Assembly (NCBI GenBank): GCA_024398055.1 | Contig: CP073749.1 | Span: 2,046,594-2,110,593, forward strand | Direction: 5' to 3' | DNA: 64,000 nt | Origin: a bacterium SCSIO 12741 | GTDB taxonomy: Bacteria; Bacteroidota; Bacteroidia; Flavobacteriales_G; Salibacteraceae | Shown here: positions 52,190 through 59,099 of the stretch, one piece after another | Layout of the letters: the number at the start of each line of letters is the position of its first letter | Position numbering within the stretch: position 1 is the stretch's first letter | Notes under the pieces: model-generated | The model's input: only the letters and a program-made list of their open reading frames with translations | Databases searched by the model: none | Told to the model about the DNA's origin: nothing | Program-made: the position numbers and the translations under genes

Positions 52190-52774
52190 ATGTTTAGAAA
52201 ACTTGCTTATTACCTGGTTCAGGGAATCTTGTTCACGGTTCCCATTGCAGTTACGGTATATGTAATTGTGGTGATGCTGCGTTTTATTGATCAGCTCCTT
52301 CCTGAAATTTTACCCGTTGAATTGAAGTTTCCCGGCCTCGGAATTCTAATTCTACTCACAGCCATCACCCTCATTGGATTTTTGGGGAATACTGTTATAG
52401 CAACACCCATTAATTATTGGTTCAACAAAATCCTTGATAAGGCGCCACTCATTAAAACCGTATATACAGCGCTCACCGATTTTACCCAAGCGATAGTAGG
52501 TGGAAAGAAACGAACCTTCACAGAGCCTGTGCTGGTCAAGTTAAGTGAGGATATCGAAAAGCCTGGATTTATCACCCAAAGCGACCTCACCGAGTGGGGG
52601 ATTTCGGAGGAAAAGGTGATGGTTTATTTGCCGCATTCTTACGGATTTACGGGTAACATCTTTGTGGTGCCTAAGAAAAACGTTCGGCCATTACCTATGA
52701 AAGGCTCGGAAATGATGAAGGTAATCCTTAGTGGAGGGGTGGCCTCAGGAAAATCAGAAGAGCATTCGGAATGA
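52190..52774 (+). CDS. DUF502 membrane protein
   Basis: This is a 194-residue protein with two membrane segments (about 9-30 and 47-68) and a soluble C-terminal part with FVVPKKNVRPLPM, as in DUF502. The TRAP-free F-L-G-N-T-V-I loop after the second span and TDFTQAIVGGKKRTF are typical. It starts 2 bases after the preceding stop and overlaps the next gene as ATGA. Function of the family is unknown to me. Confidence 0.85.
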   Translation: MFRKLAYYLVQGILFTVPIAVTVYVIVVMLRFIDQLLPEILPVELKFPGLGILILLTAITLIGFLGNTVIATPINYWFNKILDKAPLIKTVYTALTDFTQAIVGGKKRTFTEPVLVKLSEDIEKPGFITQSDLTEWGISEEKVMVYLPHSYGFTGNIFVVPKKNVRPLPMKGSEMMKVILSGGVASGKSEEHSE

Positions 52775-53679
52775 GTCAGGAAGGATTCTTTACCCGGTAT
52801 CAAAATCACATTGCCATTCACGTTATTGTTCTCATTTGGGGCTTTACCGGGATTTTGGGCAAGGTGATCTCCATTCCTTTTTATTCTTTGGTCTGGTTTC
52901 GTATGGCCATTGCTTTTTTGAGTTTGATCATTTACTTCAAGCTTTTTAGAAAAGGAGGTACAATCTCTTTACGGTACATTCCTCAAATTTTGGGCGTGGG
53001 TTTGCTGGTGGCAGCTCATTGGGCCGCTTTTTTTGAGGCACTCAAGGTATCCACAGTATCGGTTGTCCTTACTACATTGGCATCAACCTCTTTGTTTGTG
53101 GCTCTTATAGAGCCCCTGTTCTTTAAGCGCAGAGTCCGGTTGTATGAAGTGATTTTTGGAGTCATAGTCATTTCAGGCTTGTTTCTCATTTTTCAATTTG
53201 AAGCCGATTATCACCTGGGAATCATGTTGAGCCTTTTGGCTGCTTTGTTAGCCGCTCTATTTGGGGTGATCAATGGAAGGCTGGTAGAAAAAGCCCCTCC
53301 CGGACAAATCACCTTGTATGAAATGCTAGGAGGGGTCTTGGGGATTTCTATTTATACCGTACTCTTTGAAAACTGGTCCTGGGCCGATTTTCAGCCCACA
53401 TCACTCGATTGGATTTACCTGCTTGTTCTCGGAGTTATTTGCACCGCTGTGGCCTTTGTAGTGAGCGTTCAGGTGTTACGGGAACTTTCTCCATTTACGG
53501 TGAGCATGTCCATTAATATGGAGCCCATTTATGCCATCATTCTTGCCCTTATTTTCTTCGGAGATAGCGAAAGAATGACTCCAGGTTTTTATGCCGGAGC
53601 ACTACTTATTTTGGGAACCGTATTGGCCAATGGACTGGTAAAAGCCCGAATCAACCGTAAAAATCGCCGAGCCGATTAG
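52771..53679 (+). CDS. EamA-family (DMT) transporter
   Basis: This is a drug/metabolite transporter superfamily permease of 302 residues with ten predicted membrane spans in two EamA halves (about 12-140 and 152-290). The first half has LIWGFTGILGK and AHWAAFFEALKVSTVS, the second ends with MNMEPIYAIILALIFFGD-like text and a basic tail. Substrate cannot be predicted; efflux of amino acids or metabolites is common. It overlaps the DUF502 gene by 4 bases, so the two are coupled, and it overlaps the convergent lipoprotein gene by 4 bases. Confidence 0.88.
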   Translation: MSQEGFFTRYQNHIAIHVIVLIWGFTGILGKVISIPFYSLVWFRMAIAFLSLIIYFKLFRKGGTISLRYIPQILGVGLLVAAHWAAFFEALKVSTVSVVLTTLASTSLFVALIEPLFFKRRVRLYEVIFGVIVISGLFLIFQFEADYHLGIMLSLLAALLAALFGVINGRLVEKAPPGQITLYEMLGGVLGISIYTVLFENWSWADFQPTSLDWIYLLVLGVICTAVAFVVSVQVLRELSPFTVSMSINMEPIYAIILALIFFGDSERMTPGFYAGALLILGTVLANGLVKARINRKNRRAD

Positions 53680-54545
53680 GACTCTACCCGAATGGCTCCT
53701 GAAAGGTTTTTACTCATTTGATCGAAGGTGCTGTTTTTCCCTTCAAGAATCAAATTGTCTTTAATGTCCACTCCTTCCAGGATCTTGTCCCAATCAATTT
53801 CGATAGTAAGGAAAGCCGTTTTTCCTGATTCAATTTCAAAATGAACATCGTCTAGGTTGATTTCCTGATTGTAGGAATCGTGTCCCATTATATAGCTAAA
53901 TGTGCTATCATATATATAGTCACCATCGGTGTCCAATTCACCAGAAAAATGGAGATAAGCAAAACTCTTATAATCCGTTAAATAGGGCAGGAAATTCAGT
54001 AGCGCATTACTTTTTCGAGCTTCGCCAGGTTCAGCATTAATTTCAGGGTCTACACCAAAATTGAATTTAAGCCCCGTGTATTGACCAGCCTTGATATTGA
54101 ATTCCTGAATGTAGGCGTCATTTGAGGTTGCATAGGGAACCCTTGAAAGAAAGTAAGTGCCTTTTAAATCGGAATGGTGGGAAGGGGAAACATCTCCATG
54201 TAAGTGTAAGTTTGAAAAAAGTAGATCATGGGTATTAATTCGTGAGACTACATTTCCAGGTAACGTCTTGGGGTGAAATCCAGATTCATTATTCATTTTG
54301 TGCTTAAAGCATAAAAGCAGTTTTCCGTATTCATGATAAGTGTACTGGCAAGTTCCATCATCCAGGGTGGCATCGGCCGAGTAGTTGGCGGCTTTTTCAT
54401 CGGTGCAACCATTGATGTAGCAAGATCCGTCATCCTCGTTGGCATCGGGTGCATAGTTGTCTGCTTTGGGGTTTGTACATCCTTCTCGTTTACAAGAGGA
54501 TAGGAGTACGGCGAATAGGGTTAAACAAAAAAGTGCTGATTTCAT
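53676..54545 (-). CDS. MbnP-like lipoprotein with two Cys-loop repeats
   Basis: This is a lipoprotein of 289 residues: lipobox LLSSC with Cys18. Two short repeats follow, G-C-T-N-P-K-A-D-N-Y-A-P-D-A-N-E-D-D-G-S and a close copy, each with two Cys and many Asp, as in the Asp-rich Ca-binding-type loops of Bacteroidota surface proteins. The rest (about 65-289) resembles the MbnP-like domain, with KFNFGVDPEINAEPG and SYNQEINLDDVHF. MbnP of methanotrophs binds copper with a partner MbnH; no such partner is nearby and the residues that bind copper there are not obvious here. Family call is moderate and metal binding is inference. Confidence 0.65.
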   Translation of the reverse strand: MKSALFCLTLFAVLLSSCKREGCTNPKADNYAPDANEDDGSCYINGCTDEKAANYSADATLDDGTCQYTYHEYGKLLLCFKHKMNNESGFHPKTLPGNVVSRINTHDLLFSNLHLHGDVSPSHHSDLKGTYFLSRVPYATSNDAYIQEFNIKAGQYTGLKFNFGVDPEINAEPGEARKSNALLNFLPYLTDYKSFAYLHFSGELDTDGDYIYDSTFSYIMGHDSYNQEINLDDVHFEIESGKTAFLTIEIDWDKILEGVDIKDNLILEGKNSTFDQMSKNLSGAIRVES

Positions 54546-54650
54546 GATGTAGTGTTTTAGTTAGGGGGGCTTAACGAGCAGATTTTCAATTCTATTGCAG
54601 CAAACGAGCGAGAAAAACTAATTTTACCGTTCACTAAAAAATGGCGCACT

Positions 54651-55628
54651 TTGGCACAATCTCGCATACTATTCATCGACAGTGTTCACCCGATATTAAA
54701 AAATGAATTGGAATCCATGGGCTTTGAATGCCATTGGCATGTTGACCATAGCCAGGAACAGATACAAGCTGAAATTGCAGATTATGTGGGCGTTGTCATT
54801 CGTTCTAAGTTTCCGATGAATCGGGAAATGATCGATCGGGCGAAGCAACTTCGGTTTATTGCTCGTTCGGGAGCCGGAATGGAAAATATTGATGTCGAAT
54901 ATGCCCGGGAAAAGGGTATTCATTTGTTTAATTCGCCAGAAGGAAACCGCGATGCCGTGGGTGAGCAAGCCGTGGGAATGTTGCTAAGCTTGATGCAAAA
55001 TCTGCGTCAGGCCGATCAGCAGGTACGACAGGGTATTTGGGATCGGGAAGGCAACCGGGGAATTGAGCTCATGGGTCGTCATGTTGGATTAATTGGCTAC
55101 GGTAATATGGGGCAGGCCTTCGCTCGAAGACTGAGCGGATTTGGAGTGAAAACCTTGGCTTACGATAAGTACAAAAAAGAGTATTCCGATTCATTTGCGA
55201 CTGAAGCTACGCTCAACGAACTCTTTGTAAAGGCAGAGGTGATCAGTTTTCATGTACCCCAAACTGATGAAACCATTTATTACCTCGACGACGATTTTGT
55301 GAGTAGCATGGAAAATCCCTTTTTCCTAATCAATACGGCCCGGGGTAAGGTTGTTCAGACAGACGCCTTGGTTCGTGGGCTGCAATCGGGCAAAATTTTG
55401 GGAGCTTGTCTGGATGTGTTGGAATACGAAAGCTCTTCCTTCGGGGATATATTCCAGCTTGAAATGCCTGATGCCATGAAGTACTTGATTGAGTCAGATC
55501 GAGTGATTTTATCTCCCCATGTTGCGGGCTGGACTGTGGAGAGCTATGAGAAATTGTCCACCTTCCTGGCTGAAAAAGTAAGGAATGCGATAAAAGAAGA
55601 TCCAGATTGGATTCCCGGATTAGCGTAG
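54651..55628 (+). CDS. D-isomer-specific 2-hydroxyacid dehydrogenase
   Basis: This is an NAD-dependent dehydrogenase of 325 residues, similar to D-3-phosphoglycerate dehydrogenases but without an ACT domain. The NAD-binding loop is GLIGYGNMGQAFA near 145; the active-site Arg lies in NTARGKVV near 231, Glu in DVLEYESS and His in SPHVAGWT near 291. The start is a TTG at 54651; the ATG at 54641 is out of frame. TAATTTTA upstream (54619 onwards) may be a weak -7 box. Its 3' end overlaps the convergent glucosaminidase gene by 9 bases. Substrate is not certain. Confidence 0.85.
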   Translation: MAQSRILFIDSVHPILKNELESMGFECHWHVDHSQEQIQAEIADYVGVVIRSKFPMNREMIDRAKQLRFIARSGAGMENIDVEYAREKGIHLFNSPEGNRDAVGEQAVGMLLSLMQNLRQADQQVRQGIWDREGNRGIELMGRHVGLIGYGNMGQAFARRLSGFGVKTLAYDKYKKEYSDSFATEATLNELFVKAEVISFHVPQTDETIYYLDDDFVSSMENPFFLINTARGKVVQTDALVRGLQSGKILGACLDVLEYESSSFGDIFQLEMPDAMKYLIESDRVILSPHVAGWTVESYEKLSTFLAEKVRNAIKEDPDWIPGLA

Positions 55629-56651
55629 TTTTATTTTCTGACCCACTTTCAAAGAAGTCCCCGATTCTATCTGGTTGCGTTTGGCCAGCTTTTTTAGCTT
55701 AATTCCATACATCTGGGAGATATCCCAAAGTGATTGGCCTTTTTTGACCGTGTGCGTTTTCTGATCGCCTTTAAACTTAGATCGTTTGGGTTGCAAATAG
55801 ATGACCGTTCCAGCTTTTAGCGATGAGCCTTTTTTGAGCTCGTTGTAGCGCTTAATCTGCCAGTGCCCTAAGTCGTAGCGATCGGCAATCTTTTTCGGGG
55901 TATCCCCATTTTGAGCATAAACGAATCGAATTTTGTTTTTGGAAGTCCGAATTTGGGTATCCCATTTTTTCGGAGCCGAGGCCTGAGCAGTGCTCGATGA
56001 ACCGGATCCCGAGCCGGATGTTTTGTCTCCTTTCTTGGGTGCATCGGTATAGATGGAACGACCACTTGAGCTTTCACCCAGTTTCTTCAGGTCGTTTTTG
56101 TCCATTTTGTCAAACTTCCACAACTCATTTTCCTCAATAATCCGGATGAGCAAGTCGGGGTATTTGGGATTGGTGGCGTATCCTGCTTTCTTTAATCCCT
56201 TCGCCCAGCCTTTGTAATCGGTGCGTTTGAGGTCAAATAGGAAGGAGTAGCGACGGTTGCGTTTCAAGAAGTCCGAGTGATCTTGATAAGATTGGTAGAC
56301 GGAAGAGTAGACCCTAAAGCATTCGTCCTTCGCATCATCGTCCATGTAAAACCGTTTTCCAGTCCAGGAGGAGTGGCATTTGATCCCAAAATGGTTTTTA
56401 GCTTCCCGGGCCAATTTTGAGTTTCCGTAGTCACTCTCCAGCATGCCCTGAGCCAGGGTAATACTCGCAGGGACGCCACTTTTCAGCATTTCCGCTACGG
56501 CGTCTTGATCAAAAAACTCAATGTATTCTTTAGGAGAAATGCGGGCAAGTGCTAACTGACAGGTCAAAACCAGTCCAGTCACCCAGAGGTATTTTAAAAT
56601 GGACTTCCCCACAAAAACAAAATTATAGGCCCTAGGATGTGACTTGGGCAA
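55620..56651 (-). CDS. Glucosaminidase-LysM peptidoglycan hydrolase
   Basis: This is an exported cell-wall hydrolase of 330-343 residues. A signal peptide (VTGLVLTCQLALA) precedes a glucosaminidase domain (about 50-180) with TLAQGMLESDYGNSKLA, whose Glu is the likely catalytic acid, and KNHFGIKCH. A Ser/Lys/Gly-rich linker and two LysM modules follow (FVYAQNGDTPKKIADRY and HTVKKGQSLWDISQMYG). The start is uncertain: TTG 56651 or GTG 56612, since TAATTTTG (56618-56625, minus strand) sits between them. Autolysis or daughter-cell separation is the usual role. Confidence 0.88.
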   Translation of the reverse strand: MPKSHPRAYNFVFVGKSILKYLWVTGLVLTCQLALARISPKEYIEFFDQDAVAEMLKSGVPASITLAQGMLESDYGNSKLAREAKNHFGIKCHSSWTGKRFYMDDDAKDECFRVYSSVYQSYQDHSDFLKRNRRYSFLFDLKRTDYKGWAKGLKKAGYATNPKYPDLLIRIIEENELWKFDKMDKNDLKKLGESSSGRSIYTDAPKKGDKTSGSGSGSSSTAQASAPKKWDTQIRTSKNKIRFVYAQNGDTPKKIADRYDLGHWQIKRYNELKKGSSLKAGTVIYLQPKRSKFKGDQKTHTVKKGQSLWDISQMYGIKLKKLAKRNQIESGTSLKVGQKIKLR

Positions 56652-56689
56652 AAAGGATGCCGGTTTCGAACAGAGCGGTGTTGAACGTG

Positions 56690-56731
56690 TGAATTCTGAA
56701 TTTTGAATGTTGAATTTTGAAATCTGAATGG
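56690..56731. repeat. Six tandem copies of a TGAATTT-type heptamer
   Basis: From 56690 to 56731 the 7-base unit TGAATTT recurs six times in exact register (TGAATTC, TGAATTT, TGAATGT, TGAATTT, TGAAATC, TGAATGG). It lies in the gap upstream of the glucosaminidase gene and downstream of the ACC-deaminase-like gene. No function is evident. Confidence 0.7.
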
Positions 56732-56755
56732 GGGCGAGTTAATACCAATTAGAAT

Positions 56756-57667
56756 TCAATACTCCAACAGAACTCCATGCCTTTGTTTCATGCCTGCATT
56801 GCCCTGCAAACCTCCGGTATGAACTACTACGATGCTCGAACCCTCTGGAAAATAATCGGTTTCGAGGCGCTGAATCAAGCCAAAGAAAAGCTTTGCGGTA
56901 TAAACCAGGTCTAATGGAATGTGGTGCTCCCGGTAGAAGCTATTGGCGAAGGCAACCAAATCGTCTGTAATTCGAGCATACCCTCCAAAATGGAAATCCG
57001 TCCACAGCTCTGGAATGGTGGGTTTAGTCTCAAAAATTTTCCACAAAGCCGCTACTTCGTTGGTAATGAATTCACCCGATTTGAGAACGGGAACTCCAAT
57101 GGCTTGTTGATTTTTGGATAGGGCAGAAGCAATACCGGCTAATGTAGTGCCTGTACCGGATGCCGTAAGGATATAATCAAAGGGCTCTTCTATTTCGTTA
57201 ACCAATTCGGCGCAGCCTTGCATTCCTTGTACAGAATATCCACCCTCAGGAACCAAATGGACGGAACCGAACTGATCCCTTACCTGGTCAAGAAATTCGG
57301 TTGAATTTTTTTGGCGGTACTGTTCTCGGGAAATGAAATGCAGCTCCATACCGTGATCTTCGGCAAATTGCAGGGTAGGATTTAGCGGAGAGATGCGTTC
57401 CCCTCGAACCAGGGCGATGGTTTTGATTCCGGATAAATGTCCTGCGGCAGCTGTTGCCGCCAAGTGGTTGGAATAGGCTCCGCCAAAAGTGAGAATGGGT
57501 CGATTTTGTTGTTGGGCCTCTTGGAGGTGGTACTTCAGTTTACGCCATTTGTTCCCCGATATTTCTGGATGGATGAGATCATCCCGCTTGATCCATACCT
57601 GAATGTTTCGCCCATGAGCCTCAGGCAGGTTAAGTGATTGAACCGGAGAAGGAATTGTAAGATTCAT
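56756..57667 (-). CDS. ACC deaminase/D-cysteine desulfhydrase-like PLP enzyme
   Basis: This is a fold-type II PLP enzyme of 303 residues. The PLP lysine is in ISGNKWRKLKYHL near 39, the substrate loop in GGAYSNHLAATAAAG near 63 and the phosphate-binding Gly/Thr loop in ASGTGTTLAG near 170. The family covers 1-aminocyclopropane-1-carboxylate deaminases and D-cysteine desulfhydrases, which are not easily separated; D-cysteine desulfhydrase-like activity is commoner in marine bacteria. A terminator lies right before its ATG, so it has its own promoter inside or just after that hairpin. Confidence 0.85.
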   Translation of the reverse strand: MNLTIPSPVQSLNLPEAHGRNIQVWIKRDDLIHPEISGNKWRKLKYHLQEAQQQNRPILTFGGAYSNHLAATAAAGHLSGIKTIALVRGERISPLNPTLQFAEDHGMELHFISREQYRQKNSTEFLDQVRDQFGSVHLVPEGGYSVQGMQGCAELVNEIEEPFDYILTASGTGTTLAGIASALSKNQQAIGVPVLKSGEFITNEVAALWKIFETKPTIPELWTDFHFGGYARITDDLVAFANSFYREHHIPLDLVYTAKLFFGLIQRLETDYFPEGSSIVVVHTGGLQGNAGMKQRHGVLLEY

Positions 57668-57670
57668 GCA

Positions 57671-57703
57671 AAAAAAAGCCCCGAATTTTTAAAGACGGGG
57701 GCC
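57671..57703 (-). terminator. Terminator after the SRPBCC-GyrI gene
   Basis: Read on the minus strand, GCCCCC pairs with CGGGGC around a loop of about 12 bases and is followed by a run of T. It lies 20 bases after the stop of the SRPBCC-GyrI gene and 4 bases before the ATG of the next gene. Confidence 0.8.
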
Positions 57704-57722
57704 AAAATTAAGTGTTGTTCAA

Positions 57723-58766
57723 TTATTTAACCGGGTAGTAAATTTCGATAATCCATTTGCTCGGATCTTCTTCCTGCGTTGGATCGGTTACGTAAACTTC
57801 CCACGGTGCACCGGTAATTTCGATGTCATTGTCATCAGCGTATTTGGCAATGGAAAGGTGAGCGGTTTCCGTTTCCTCATAAGGGCCGGTAAAAACCACT
57901 TTCAGTACATTTCCTGCGTAAGACTCCATAGCGTCTACTTTGCGCTTGCCTTTGTCTACTGGAATACCCGCTTCAACGGTCGTATTCTTTCCATCCCAGT
58001 TGTGGTAAATGGCGAATGGATATCCAGTAGGAGCTACTTTTTTCTCATCCAAGATTTGCTTCACTTCGCCGTAGAGCATGCCCAATGTTTGAGACAATTC
58101 TTCTACCGAACAACTGTCAACCGAAGAAACATAGAAGAAAGAAGAAGTTGTGGTTTCTTCCACCGGTAGCATTTCGAAGTCTTCAGGATACTCCATACTT
58201 GGGGCTTCTTCTTTCATGACACTGGCCTTAGCCGCTCGAGCTTCAGCAATTTCTTTGATCGCCTTTAGTCCCTGCTCGAACTTAGGGCCAATCATATCGT
58301 CGATCATTTTACCCACCGGGCGCATTTCGAAAGGAAGATCTGCTTTGTCGTACCAGGTAAGTAGCGATCCGCTATCGGTTGCAACGCAGTTGAAACCTCC
58401 GTCAGAAACCATTTGCCAGGGGTGTTCGAAAATGATGGTGTAGCGAATAGAATCGTCGCCATAAATTTGGTTCATGGTCATCGTTCCGATTCCAACCGTA
58501 TCCGCCTTGCTGTCCCATCGCATGCTGGATCCCACCGTGCCATCTTCGCCTTCATAGGTGAATTTTGCTTCCGGATCAGCCTTTTGCCAAGGAGACCAGT
58601 TTTTCCAGTTTTTGAAAGATTTGGTGCTCGCCATAATTTGAGCTGGAGTAGCCTTAATTGATATTCGGCGCTCCACGTAGTAGTTATCCGCAAGCGTGGC
58701 CCACCAAAATGCGATTAGGATTAACACCACGAAAAGGATTCCGAGAATTAATTTAAAAACTTTCAT
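57723..58766 (-). CDS. SRPBCC-GyrI-like fusion protein with membrane anchor
   Basis: This is a 347-residue protein. One N-terminal hydrophobic segment (about 5-25) is followed by an SRPBCC/polyketide-cyclase domain (about 30-175, YVERRISIKATPAQI and NWKNWSPW) and a GyrI-like effector-binding domain (about 205-347, VFTGPYEETETAHLSIAKY and PWEVYVTDP). The first fold binds hydrophobic ligands and the second binds small molecules in transcription regulators, but no DNA-binding part exists here. The predicted anchor puts both domains outside the cytoplasm or at the membrane. Function is unknown. Confidence 0.8.
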   Translation of the reverse strand: MKVFKLILGILFVVLILIAFWWATLADNYYVERRISIKATPAQIMASTKSFKNWKNWSPWQKADPEAKFTYEGEDGTVGSSMRWDSKADTVGIGTMTMNQIYGDDSIRYTIIFEHPWQMVSDGGFNCVATDSGSLLTWYDKADLPFEMRPVGKMIDDMIGPKFEQGLKAIKEIAEARAAKASVMKEEAPSMEYPEDFEMLPVEETTTSSFFYVSSVDSCSVEELSQTLGMLYGEVKQILDEKKVAPTGYPFAIYHNWDGKNTTVEAGIPVDKGKRKVDAMESYAGNVLKVVFTGPYEETETAHLSIAKYADDNDIEITGAPWEVYVTDPTQEEDPSKWIIEIYYPVK

Positions 58767-58850
58767 ATGTAGTCAATTTGGGTATTGTCGTTACCAATTC
58801 TAAAAGTATATAATTTGGCAAAGGTGGTCCATAAAACCCAGTTTTTCTGC

Positions 58851-58881
58851 TTGATCGAGGAAGTAAAATTTTCGATCTTTG
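58851..58881 (+). promoter_or_regulatory. Promoter of the DUF5522-hutU pair
   Basis: TTG (58851-58853) is followed after 20 bases by GATCTTTG (58874-58881), one mismatch from TAnnTTTG. The spacing is ideal and the ATG at 58896 lies 14 bases downstream. It argues against the longer frame starting at 58785. Confidence 0.55.
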
Positions 58882-58895
58882 CACCGCGCAAAGCC

Positions 58896-59099
58896 ATGTT
58901 TAATCAGTATAAGAATTTAGATCCGGAAGATTACTACCACCATGAGAATGGGTACCTGGTATTTACCGAAAAGTATCACCTCAAACGTGGCTACTGTTGC
59001 GAAAGTGGTTGTAGGCATTGCCCCTACGGCTACAAGGAAAAGCTTAAGAAAAAGAAATTAGATGAACTTCAAAGACGAAATAAGACAAGGAATTCCTGA
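58896..59099 (+). CDS. DUF5522 small cysteine-rich protein
   Basis: This is a 67-residue cytoplasmic protein. Its core reads H-H-E-N-G-Y-L-V-F-T-E-x-Y-H followed by R-G-Y-C-C-E-S-G-C-R-H-C-P-Y-G-Y, the DUF5522 signature with four cysteines close together, which looks like a metal site. A Lys-rich helical tail follows. I start it at ATG 58896, after the promoter box. The gene overlaps hutU by 38 bases, so translation is probably coupled. Metal binding is inference; the family has no known function. Confidence 0.8.
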   Translation: MFNQYKNLDPEDYYHHENGYLVFTEKYHLKRGYCCESGCRHCPYGYKEKLKKKKLDELQRRNKTRNS

